From Kitasatospora purpeofusca (lineage in GTDB: Bacteria > Actinomycetota > Actinomycetes > Streptomycetales > Streptomycetaceae): a stretch of DNA of 64,000 nucleotides. A program made the translations under genes and the position numbers. Below, piece after piece: positions 45,367 to 53,042 of this stretch; positions within the stretch are counted from its first letter, which is position 1, and each line of letters opens with the position of its first letter. The stretch is taken from positions 62,001 to 126,000 of the forward strand of contig NZ_JODS01000015.1 in the NCBI RefSeq assembly GCF_000718025.1, read 5' to 3'. Under the pieces are notes generated by a model that worked only from the letters and a program-made list of their open reading frames with translations, was not told where the DNA came from and did not search any database.

Positions 45367-45467
45367 GTCGAAGGTCTCTCGGTACCGCTCGGCGAACCCC
45401 TCCACTGTCGCGCGGTGGCGTAGCCTGGCGCCATGTCCTTTCTGCCCTCCGCACCACGGATCCGGAC

Positions 45468-46550
45468 ATGACCGATCCGGACACGACGCATCCGGGCGCG
45501 ACGGAGCAGGCCACGACGCATCCGGACACGACGGCGCAGGCCACGACGCATCCGGACACGACGGCGCAGGCCACGACGGAGCAGGACCCGCCCGGCCGGG
45601 TCGCCTTCCTCGTGTTCGACGAGCTGACCCTGCTCGACCTCAGCGGCCCGCTGGAGGTCTTCCACCTGGCCGGTGCGCTCGGCCACCCCTACCCGACCGT
45701 CCTGGTCTCGCCCTGGGGCGGCACCGTCACCGCCTCCAACGGTGTCGCCCTCGCCGGGACCGTCGCCGCGGCGGACACCGGCCCGCTGGACACCCTGGTG
45801 ATCGCCGGGGCCGACCACCTCGCCGTCCGGGGGCCCGACCGGGAACTGCTCGCCGCCGCCGGGGACCTCACCGAGCGGGCCCGGCGGGTGGCCACGGTCT
45901 GCAGCGGCGCCTTCGTCCTGGCCGCGCTGGGACAACTGGACGGCCGCCGCGCCACCACCCACTGGCGGCACGCCGCCGCGCTGGCCCGGCGCCACCCCGA
46001 GGTGCGCGTCGAGCCCGACGCCCTGCATGTGCGCGACGGCCGCTTCCACACCGGTGCGGGCATCAGCGCGGGCATCGACCTCGCCCTCGCGCTGGTCGAG
46101 GACGACCACGGCGTCGACACCGCCCGGGGCATCGCCCGCGAACTCGTGATGTTCATGCGGCGCCCCGGGGGCCAGTCCCAGTTCTCCACCGCCGCGGCCG
46201 GTCCGCCCGCGCTGGGCGACCTGCTGCGCGCCGTCACCGAGGCCGTCCTGGCCGACCCGGCGGCCGACCACGGCCTGCCCGCGATGGCCGCCACCGCGGC
46301 GGTCAGCACCCGTCATCTGACCAGGCTGTTCCGCGCCGAGCTGGACACCACCCCGGCCCGCTGGGTCGAGCGGGTGCGGCTGGACCGCGCCCAGCAGCTG
46401 CTGCTGGACGGCCACAGCGTCACCTCGGCCGCCCGGCGCAGCGGGCTGGGCAGTGACGAGAGCCTGCGCCGGGCCTTCGCCCACCATCTGGGCACCACCC
46501 CCTCCGACTACCGCCGACGCTTCGGTACCGCCCGGCTCCCACCGCGCTGA
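45468..46550 (+). CDS. GlxA family regulator (DJ-1/PfpI sensor plus AraC helix-turn-helix)
   Basis: Regulator of 360 residues. The DJ-1/PfpI-like domain (about 38-210) has VAFLVFDELTLLDLSGPLEV and the nucleophile-elbow-like VCSGAFVLA. The AraC double helix-turn-helix (about 265-350) has HLTRLFRAELDTTPARWVE and SDESLRRAFAHHLG. The first 35 residues are an odd Thr-rich repeat (TTHPDTTAQA units) encoded by 30-bp tandem repeats. The ATG at 45468 is the only good in-frame ATG, but the true start may be further in, since the repeat leader is not part of either domain. It diverges from the HD-domain gene. Confidence 0.88.
   Translation: MTDPDTTHPGATEQATTHPDTTAQATTHPDTTAQATTEQDPPGRVAFLVFDELTLLDLSGPLEVFHLAGALGHPYPTVLVSPWGGTVTASNGVALAGTVAAADTGPLDTLVIAGADHLAVRGPDRELLAAAGDLTERARRVATVCSGAFVLAALGQLDGRRATTHWRHAAALARRHPEVRVEPDALHVRDGRFHTGAGISAGIDLALALVEDDHGVDTARGIARELVMFMRRPGGQSQFSTAAAGPPALGDLLRAVTEAVLADPAADHGLPAMAATAAVSTRHLTRLFRAELDTTPARWVERVRLDRAQQLLLDGHSVTSAARRSGLGSDESLRRAFAHHLGTTPSDYRRRFGTARLPPR
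45483..45572 (+). repeat. 30-bp tandem repeat inside the GlxA-type gene
   Basis: Three consecutive 30-base units starting ACGACGCATCCGG; the second (45513-45542) and third (45543-45572) are identical, the first differs at four places. The repeat is in frame and encodes ten-residue units. Confidence 0.9.
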
Positions 46551-46556
46551 CCTGCG

Positions 46557-46591
46557 AAGCCCGTGCCGCCGGTGACCGGCGGCACGGGCTT
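46557..46591 (+). terminator. hairpin terminator of the GlxA-type gene
   Basis: AAGCCCGTGCCGCCGGT pairs perfectly with its complement (17 bp) seven bases after the stop codon, and is followed by TTCG. Confidence 0.8.
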
Positions 46592-46630
46592 TCGCATGCC
46601 CGGGCCCGGGCTCGGTCGTCACGTTGTAAC

Positions 46631-46697
46631 GTTTTCGCTCTACACGACGAAAAATTTTCGAAAACTGTTGTTAACCCCTTCGTGGCCTGGCTAGATT
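46631..46697 (+). promoter_or_regulatory. promoter and candidate LacI operator of the sugar operon
   Basis: TTGTTA (46668-46673) and TAGATT (46692-46697) are 18 bases apart, 115 bases before the binding-protein ATG. Directly upstream lie overlapping palindromes CGAAAA-A-TTTTCG (46648-46660) and TTTTCGAAAA (46655-46664), plus a GTTTTCG half site at 46631. A CG-centred AT-rich palindrome is typical of LacI-family operators. Confidence 0.6.
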
Positions 46698-46812
46698 CAC
46701 TCCCGTTCCCGCGATCGGCGGGACGGCGGCGGCACCGATCGGTGGTGCGTCGCAATCGGTCGGGACCGCCGCGTGCGGCGGCGGTCCCGAGCAGAGCGAA
46801 GGAGCTCCGGGC

Positions 46813-48180
46813 ATGGGTGGCAGAATCGTGGGCGGGCCGAGTCGGCGTGGCTTCCTCAAGGGGATCGGCGCGGCCGCGGTGGCCGCCGGCGGGGGTTCGG
46901 TCCTGGCGGCGTGCGGCGGTTCTGACTCCGGCGGGGGCGACGCGGGCGGTTCCGGCGAGCTGTCCGGATCGGTCACCGTCTGGAGCTGGAAGAACCCGGC
47001 GGCCGAGCTCAAGGCCCTGATACCGGCCTTCAACGCCGTCCACCCCAAGGTCAAGGTGACCGTCCAGGACATCGGCAACCCGGCGATCTGGGACAAGATC
47101 ACCATCGCGATGGCGGCCGGCGGCCAGGGACTGGCCGACGTGCTGCACATCGGCGTCGACTACCTGCCCGGCTACATCGAGAAGTTCCCCGGCGGCCTCG
47201 CGGACCTCGGCGCGCTGGGCGCCAACAAGTACGCCGACGCCTTCGCGCCGGGCCTGTGGCAGACCGTCTCCCGCCAGTCCAAGGTCTACGCCCTGCCGTG
47301 GGAGGCCAACGCCAGCGGCTTCTTCTACCGCTCCGACCTCTTCCAGAAGGCCGGCGTCGACGCCGCCTCGCTCGCCACCTGGGACGACGTCATCGCCGCG
47401 GGCAAGAAGGTCAAGGAGGCCACCGGCACCGCGCTGCTGGCCGTGGACCGCTCGGCCTCGCAGGCCGACTCGGCCAACCTCTTCCAGCTGCTGCTCCAGC
47501 TCCAGGGCACCTTCTACTTCAACATCGACGGCAAGATCACCATCAACTCGCCGGAGGCCGTCCGGGCGCTCACCCTGATCAAGGAGATGAACGACGCCGG
47601 GCTGCTGCTCGACGTCCAGGGCTCGCCCGGCGCGCCCGGCTACGACGCCGCCGTCAAGGCCGGCAAGGTCGCCGTCTGCCCCAACCCCGCCTGGTACGGC
47701 GGCTACATGGAGTCCCTCGCCGCCGACCAGAGCGGCAGCTGGCGCCTGATGCTCCCGCCGGCCGTCACCCCCGGCGGGTCGCGCTCGGCCATCGTCAACT
47801 CCACCCACCTGGCCGTCGCCGGCTCCAGCAAGAACCAGCGGGCGGCGTTCGCCTTCGCCGAGTTCGCCCTCACCCGGCCCGAGTCGCAGGTCCCGATCTA
47901 CAAGAACAAGGGCATCTTCCCGGCCCTGCTCAAGGCCTACGACGACCCGGCCTTCCACACCGAGAGCGCCTACTTCGGCGGCCAGAAGTACGCCGAGGTG
48001 CTCCTCGAGGAGCTGTCCAGGCCCTCGGTGCCGACCAACTACACCGCCGACTACGCCCGGGCGCTCAAGGTCATCGACGACGCCCAGACCAAGGTCCTGC
48101 TCCAGGGCGCCGACCCGGCCACCGTGCTGCGCGCCGCCGCCGACCAGCTCGTCCAGCAGACCCTGAGGGCCCAGGCATGA
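46813..48180 (+). CDS. ABC transporter sugar-binding lipoprotein
   Basis: Extracellular solute-binding protein family 1, 455 residues. The signal region has a twin-arginine-like SRRGFLKG and a lipobox LAAC (Cys34), followed by a Gly/Ser linker. The mature protein opens VTVWSWKNPAAELKALIPAF and has the YALPWEANASGFFYRSDLF segment typical of oligosaccharide receptors. It should deliver a sugar or oligosaccharide to the two permeases encoded next. Its TGA overlaps the next ATG (ATGA), showing tight coupling. The neighbouring GH36 gene suggests a galactoside ligand. Confidence 0.95.
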   Translation: MGGRIVGGPSRRGFLKGIGAAAVAAGGGSVLAACGGSDSGGGDAGGSGELSGSVTVWSWKNPAAELKALIPAFNAVHPKVKVTVQDIGNPAIWDKITIAMAAGGQGLADVLHIGVDYLPGYIEKFPGGLADLGALGANKYADAFAPGLWQTVSRQSKVYALPWEANASGFFYRSDLFQKAGVDAASLATWDDVIAAGKKVKEATGTALLAVDRSASQADSANLFQLLLQLQGTFYFNIDGKITINSPEAVRALTLIKEMNDAGLLLDVQGSPGAPGYDAAVKAGKVAVCPNPAWYGGYMESLAADQSGSWRLMLPPAVTPGGSRSAIVNSTHLAVAGSSKNQRAAFAFAEFALTRPESQVPIYKNKGIFPALLKAYDDPAFHTESAYFGGQKYAEVLLEELSRPSVPTNYTADYARALKVIDDAQTKVLLQGADPATVLRAAADQLVQQTLRAQA

Positions 48181-49118
48181 CGACCGCCGCACCGGCGAGG
48201 GCGGGAGCCGGATCCCACCCCGGACCCGCCGCCGCCCCGGCCCGCCGGCGGTCGGGCCGGGGCGGCGGCGCCCGCCTGGCGCCGTACCTGTTCGTCCTCC
48301 CGGCCCTCGCGCTGTTCGCCGCCTTCCGGCTGTACCCCGTGGTCTGGTCCTTCGTCCTCAGCCTGTACCGGACCGAGGGCACCACCCAGACCTGGACCGG
48401 CCTCGGCAACTACGAACGGCTGCTGAACGACCCGCTGTTCTGGAAGGCCCTCGGCAACACCGCGCTGATCCTGGTCGTCCAGGTGCCGGTCATGCTCGCC
48501 CTCTCGCTGGGCCTGGCCGTGGCGCTCAACTCGGCGCTGCTGCGCTGGAAGCCGCTGTTCCGCCTGGGCTTCTTCCTGCCGGTGGTGACCGGCCTGGTCA
48601 CCTACGGCCTGATGATGGGCGCCCTGCTCAACCAGGACTCCGGCGCCGTCAACTGGCTGCTCCAGCTGGTCGGCCTGCCCGAGGTGCACTGGCTCAACGA
48701 CCCGTTCTGGGCGCGGGTGTCCATCATGCTCGCGCTGACCTGGCACTACACCGGCTACAACGCGGTCATCTACCTGGCCCGGCTCCAGTCGATCCCGGCC
48801 GAGCACCACGAGGCCGCCGCCGTCGACGGCGCCGGCCCCCTGCGCCGGTTCTGGCACGTCACCCTGCCCGGACTGCGCCCGGCCCTGCTGCTGACGGTGG
48901 TGCTCTCCACCATCGGCACCCTGCAGCTCTTCGACGAGCCGTTCATCATGACCGGCGGCGGCCCCGACAACGCCACCACCACCATCGGCGTGTACCTGTA
49001 CCAGACCGGCTTCCGGTACTTCGACTTCGGCTACGCGTCCGCCATCGGCTACGCGCTGGTCCTGATCATCTCGCTGTTCGGCCTTGTCCAGGTCAAGCTC
49101 GCCAAGGAGGAGGACTGA
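48177..49118 (+). CDS. ABC sugar transporter permease (MalF-like)
   Basis: Six-helix permease of 313 residues with a basic cytoplasmic N-terminus. The ATPase-docking EAA loop reads HHEAAAVDGAGPLRRFWHVT, and TGGGPDNATTTIGVYLYQ precedes the last helices as in MalF/UgpA proteins. It forms the membrane channel with the next permease. Start and stop overlap both neighbours (ATGA before, TGATG after). No ATPase gene is found in the cluster, so the transporter probably uses a shared MsiK-type ATPase. Confidence 0.95.
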   Translation: MTTAAPARAGAGSHPGPAAAPARRRSGRGGGARLAPYLFVLPALALFAAFRLYPVVWSFVLSLYRTEGTTQTWTGLGNYERLLNDPLFWKALGNTALILVVQVPVMLALSLGLAVALNSALLRWKPLFRLGFFLPVVTGLVTYGLMMGALLNQDSGAVNWLLQLVGLPEVHWLNDPFWARVSIMLALTWHYTGYNAVIYLARLQSIPAEHHEAAAVDGAGPLRRFWHVTLPGLRPALLLTVVLSTIGTLQLFDEPFIMTGGGPDNATTTIGVYLYQTGFRYFDFGYASAIGYALVLIISLFGLVQVKLAKEED

Positions 49119-49966
49119 TGGCCGCCACCACCAGCCCCGCGTTCCGCGCGTCCCGACGCGGCCAGGTGCTGCTCACCGCCGGGATGCTCGCGCTGCTCGC
49201 CTTCACGGTCGCGCCGCTCTACTGGCTCGCGATCGCCTCGACCCACACCTCGCACGACATCTTCGGCCGGCCGCCGAAGCTGCTGCCGGGCGGTGAGCTC
49301 GGCACCAACCTCGGCAACCTGGAGGAGTCCGTCGGCTTCGGCCGGGTGGTGCTCAACTCCCTGATGCTGTCGGTCACCTACACCGTGCTCGGCGGGATCG
49401 TCTGCACCCTGGCCGGCTACGGCTTCGCCAAGTTCCGCTTCCGCGGCCAGGGCCTGATGTTCTCCGTGCTGCTGCTCGCCCTGGTGGTGCCGACCCAGCT
49501 CACCATCGTCCCGCTGTTCAAGATGATGGTGAACCTGGACTGGCTCAACACCTACCAGGCCGTGCTGCTGCCCAACCTGGCCCTCCCGTTCGGCATCTTC
49601 CTGATGCGGCAGTCCATGAGCGCGCTGCCGGACGAACTGCTGCAGGCCGGCCGGATCGACGGCTGCGGCGAGCTGCGGCTCTTCCTGCGGATCGCCCTGC
49701 CGACCATGCGTCCGGCGCTCGCGGCGCTCGCCATGTTCCTGTTCCTGTTCCAGTGGAACGACTTCCTGTGGCCGCTTATCGCGCTGCGCGACCCGGCCTC
49801 GTACACCGTCCCGGTCGCCCTGGCGGCGCTCACCGGCAGCTCCGACGTCGACTACGGCCAGCTGCTCACCGGCACCGCCGTCGCGGCGGTCCCGATGGCC
49901 GTGCTCTTCCTCTTCCTGCAGAAGCACTTCGTCTCCGGGATGCTCGCCGGGGCCGTCAAGCAGTGA
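49118..49966 (+). CDS. ABC sugar transporter permease (MalG-like)
   Basis: Six-helix permease of 282 residues. The opening helix is VLLTAGMLALLAFTVAPLYW, the EAA loop ELLQAGRIDGCGELRLFLRI, and FLFLFQWNDFLWPLIAL is typical of MalG-type subunits. Its ATG overlaps the preceding TGA by one base. It pairs with the MalF-like protein to import the sugar bound by the lipoprotein encoded first. The alpha-galactosidase gene follows. Confidence 0.95.
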   Translation: MAATTSPAFRASRRGQVLLTAGMLALLAFTVAPLYWLAIASTHTSHDIFGRPPKLLPGGELGTNLGNLEESVGFGRVVLNSLMLSVTYTVLGGIVCTLAGYGFAKFRFRGQGLMFSVLLLALVVPTQLTIVPLFKMMVNLDWLNTYQAVLLPNLALPFGIFLMRQSMSALPDELLQAGRIDGCGELRLFLRIALPTMRPALAALAMFLFLFQWNDFLWPLIALRDPASYTVPVALAALTGSSDVDYGQLLTGTAVAAVPMAVLFLFLQKHFVSGMLAGAVKQ

Positions 49967-50100
49967 CCGCGGCAGCGCAGGACCCCGGCACCGCCCGCGG
50001 TACCACCACCGGCACCGCCCGCGCTACCACCACCGGCACCACCGACACCCCCGGCACCGCCGGTACCACTCCCGACCCGACCCCGACCCCGACCCCGACC
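49967..50100 (+). repeat. low-complexity spacer before the GH36 gene
   Basis: ACCACCACCGGCACCGCCCG units and a CCCGACC hexamer run fill the gap between the MalG-like stop codon and the GH36 start. If translated from the GTG at 49963 it would give a Thr/Pro-rich leader. Confidence 0.6.
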
Positions 50101-50115
50101 CGAGAGAGGCCCGCC

Positions 50116-51930
50116 GTGCAGACCGGCTCCATCGACCTCGCCGCGCTGCCCACCTTCACCCCGGACCAGTGGGAGGGCGGCACGCACGAACTGCTGTTGC
50201 TCGGCGCCCGGATCACCGTCCAGGCCGAGCCCGGCACCGTCGACACGGCCCACGCGGCCGACGACACCGCCTGGGACAGCGCCGGGATCACCGCCACCGC
50301 CGACACCGAGGTGACCGTCCGCCTGGACGTCCCGCTCGGCGACGCGGCCGGCTACTGGCACCCCAACGCCGGCTGGGAGCGCACCCTGCCCGCCGACTGG
50401 TCGCCCTGGCGCCCGGTCTCCCTGGTGGACTCCGCCCCGGTGGGCTGCCTGTACGACACCGCCGGGCGCACCATGCTCGCCTTCGCCGCCGACCGCACCG
50501 TCCGGCAGACCGCCGTGCGCTTCGGGGTCAGCGAGGAGCACAAGCGCTTCGGCGTCTGGTTGCGCTTCCCGCTCGCTGCGGGGGAGACCGTCCGGCTGCG
50601 GCTCGCCGCGCCCGGCGCGAGCCTGGCCGCCGCCCTGCGCGACCTGCGGGAGTGGTTCGCCGCCCTGCCCGGCGGCACCCCGATGCCCACGCCCGACTTC
50701 GGCCGCACCCCGGTCTACTCCACCTGGTACGCCTTCGCCCAGGACGTCACCGCCGCCGGCGTCGAGCGGGAGGCCGCGCTCGCGGCCGAACTCGGCTGCG
50801 GGCAGCTGTTCCTGGACGACGGCTGGCAGCTGCACGGCGACGGCCGGGGCTACGCCGGCTGCGGCGACTGGACCGCCGACCCGGTCAAGTTCCCCGACCT
50901 GCGCGCCCACGTCGAGACCGTCCGGGCGGCCGGGCTGCGCTACACCGCCTGGATCGCCCCGCTGCTGCTCGGCGAGCGCGCCGAGGCCCACCGCACCTGG
51001 GCCCGGTTCGCCCCGCACTACGTGCACCGGCTGGACTGCCGCATCCTCGACCCGCGCCACGCCGAGGTTCGCGAGCACGTCGTCCGGGTCTGCCGCGACG
51101 CCGTCGACGACTACGGCCTGGACGGGCTGAAGATCGACTTCCTGGACGAGGCCGTGGCCTACGGCGCGGCCCCCGCGCCCGAGGACGCCGGCCCGGGCTT
51201 CGTCGCCGACGTCGGCGAGGCGATGGCCCTGCTGCTCGGCCTGCTGCGCGAGGAGCTCAGGGAACTGCGCGGCGACGAGTTCGTGATCGAGCTGCGCCAG
51301 CGCTACACCGGCCCGGCCATGACCGCCTACGGCAACCTGCTGCGCGCGATCGACTGCCCGGCCGACGCCGTCGCCAACCGGGTCCGCACCCTGGACATCG
51401 CCATGCTCGCCCCCGGCGGCGCCGTCCACTCCGACATGCTGATGTGGGACCCGCAGGGCGCGCCCGAGGTGCTCGCCCGGCAGGTCCACGGCGCGCTCCA
51501 CTCGGTGCCGCAGATCTCCGCCCGGCTCACCGAACTCCCCGCGCCGCACCGGGAGGCGCTGGCGTTCTGGCTGGCCGCCTGGCGCCGGCTCGCACCCGCC
51601 CTGACCGGCGGCCACTACGAGCCCGGCCGTCCGGACGAGCTGTACCCGCAGGTCACCGCCCGGCACGGGGAGCAGTGGGTGGTCACCGCCTACGACGAGC
51701 GGCCGGTCACCCTGCCCACCGGCCCCTGGCAGGCCCTCACCCTGGTGAACGCCTCGACCACCGGCCGCCTGCTGCTGGAGGTCGAGGGACCCGCCCGCCG
51801 GGTCCGGATCGAGCCCTACGACGCGGCCGGCCGCCCCGGCTCCGAGCTGCTGCTCGACCTCGCGGAGGGCCTGCACTCGGTCGCCGTCCCGGCCGGCGGC
51901 CTGTGCGACGTCACCGAGGCCACGGGATGA
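50116..51930 (+). CDS. alpha-galactosidase, glycoside hydrolase family 36
   Basis: Intracellular clan-D glycosidase of 604 residues. An N-terminal beta-sandwich (about 1-190) precedes a (beta/alpha)8 barrel with TPVYSTWYAF and QLFLDDGWQL. The likely nucleophile is Asp341 in LDGLKIDFLDEAV and the likely acid/base Asp440 in AVHSDMLMWD. It should release alpha-galactose (or a related alpha-linked sugar) from imported oligosaccharides. The GTG at 50116 was chosen because AGAGAGG lies six bases upstream and homologues start at the sandwich. A GTG at 49963 overlapping the permease stop is the alternative. Ends with a beta-sheet domain. Confidence 0.92.
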   Translation: MQTGSIDLAALPTFTPDQWEGGTHELLLLGARITVQAEPGTVDTAHAADDTAWDSAGITATADTEVTVRLDVPLGDAAGYWHPNAGWERTLPADWSPWRPVSLVDSAPVGCLYDTAGRTMLAFAADRTVRQTAVRFGVSEEHKRFGVWLRFPLAAGETVRLRLAAPGASLAAALRDLREWFAALPGGTPMPTPDFGRTPVYSTWYAFAQDVTAAGVEREAALAAELGCGQLFLDDGWQLHGDGRGYAGCGDWTADPVKFPDLRAHVETVRAAGLRYTAWIAPLLLGERAEAHRTWARFAPHYVHRLDCRILDPRHAEVREHVVRVCRDAVDDYGLDGLKIDFLDEAVAYGAAPAPEDAGPGFVADVGEAMALLLGLLREELRELRGDEFVIELRQRYTGPAMTAYGNLLRAIDCPADAVANRVRTLDIAMLAPGGAVHSDMLMWDPQGAPEVLARQVHGALHSVPQISARLTELPAPHREALAFWLAAWRRLAPALTGGHYEPGRPDELYPQVTARHGEQWVVTAYDERPVTLPTGPWQALTLVNASTTGRLLLEVEGPARRVRIEPYDAAGRPGSELLLDLAEGLHSVAVPAGGLCDVTEATG

Positions 51931-51979
51931 CATAGTTACGGCCGACCGGCCAAACGATCAACGCATTGGGGGCAGGGAA

Positions 51980-52999
51980 ATGGAGCACGAGAAAATCGGG
52001 ATCACCGAAGTCGCGCAGCACGCCGGTGTCAGCGTGGCCACCGTCAGTCGAGTGCTCAACCGCAAGGCCGGCGTGTCGCAGAAGACCCGTCAGCTGGTCG
52101 AGCGCGCCATGGAGGAGGTCGGCTACGAGCGCGGCGCCGCCTCCGGCGGCATCGTCGGGGTGATCACCCCGGGGCTGTCGATCCCGATCTTCGGCGTGAT
52201 GGCGGAGCGGATCGGCCTCGCGCTGGCCCCGCACGGCCTGCGGGCCGTGGTCTGCCCCGCGCTGCCGGGCGGCGTGCAGGAGCGCGACTTCCTGAAGTCC
52301 CTGCTGGACCTCGGTGCCAGCGGGATAGTGTTCTGCTCCGCCAGCAACACCCTGGAGAACTTCGACCCCGAGGTCCTCCAACTGCTGGAACACCGCCCCG
52401 TCCCCTATGTCTGCATCAACGGCCGGTTCGAGGACAGCTCCTCCGTCGCCTTCTCCACCGACGACGCCTACGCGGCCGAACTGTCGGTGCGCCATCTGCA
52501 CGGCCTCGGCCACCGCCGGATCGCGATGGCGGCCGGCCCGGTCGGCAACCGCCCCACCGACCGGAGGGTGGCCGGCTACCGGGCCGCGATGACGGCGCTC
52601 GGCCTCGGCGAGGACGAGCAGCTCGTGGTGCACCAGACCTACTCGGTCGAGGGCGGCCAGTTCGCCGCCGAGCAGCTGCTCGCCCAGGGCGTCACCGGAG
52701 TCATCGCCGCCAGCGACCAGATGGCGCTCGGCGCGATCCGGGCGATCCGCCGGCAGGGGCTGTCCGTCCCCGAGGACATCTCCGTGATCGGCTACGACGA
52801 CGGCCCGCTCATGGAGTTCACCGATCCCCCACTGACCACGGTGCGCCAGCCCGTCGACCGGCTGGCCGCCGAGGTCGCCCGGGCCCTGGTCGGCCTGCTC
52901 TCGGGCCACCAGGTCCCGGTCGGCGAACTGATGTTCCAGCCGGAGGTGGTCGTGCGCGGCACGACCGCCCCCTACCACCCCCGACGGCCGCCGGCCTGA
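51980..52999 (+). CDS. LacI family transcriptional repressor
   Basis: Sugar-responsive repressor of 339 residues. The LacI helix-turn-helix is ITEVAQHAGVSVATVSRVLN near residues 8-27, followed by the hinge and a type I periplasmic-binding-fold effector domain (GIVGVITPGLSIPIFGVMAE, VIGYDDGPLMEFTDPPLTTV). Located 49 bases after the GH36 gene, it most likely represses the whole sugar operon through the CG-centred palindromes upstream of the binding-protein gene and is relieved by a galactoside or its product. The purine-rich GGCAGGGAA precedes the ATG. Confidence 0.95.
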   Translation: MEHEKIGITEVAQHAGVSVATVSRVLNRKAGVSQKTRQLVERAMEEVGYERGAASGGIVGVITPGLSIPIFGVMAERIGLALAPHGLRAVVCPALPGGVQERDFLKSLLDLGASGIVFCSASNTLENFDPEVLQLLEHRPVPYVCINGRFEDSSSVAFSTDDAYAAELSVRHLHGLGHRRIAMAAGPVGNRPTDRRVAGYRAAMTALGLGEDEQLVVHQTYSVEGGQFAAEQLLAQGVTGVIAASDQMALGAIRAIRRQGLSVPEDISVIGYDDGPLMEFTDPPLTTVRQPVDRLAAEVARALVGLLSGHQVPVGELMFQPEVVVRGTTAPYHPRRPPA

Positions 53000-53042
53000 G
53001 GCCGCCGGGGGCGCCCCTTCCACAACGATGTCGGAGGATACG

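Noticed and set aside
45483..45572. CRISPR array
   Set aside because: The 30-base units are contiguous without spacers, lie in frame inside a coding region, and no cas gene is present.
49963..50115. Translational coupling of the GH36 gene through the GTG overlapping the permease stop
   Set aside because: It would add a 51-residue Thr/Pro leader made of simple repeats, while a good ribosome-binding site stands before the GTG at 50116; kept only as an alternative.
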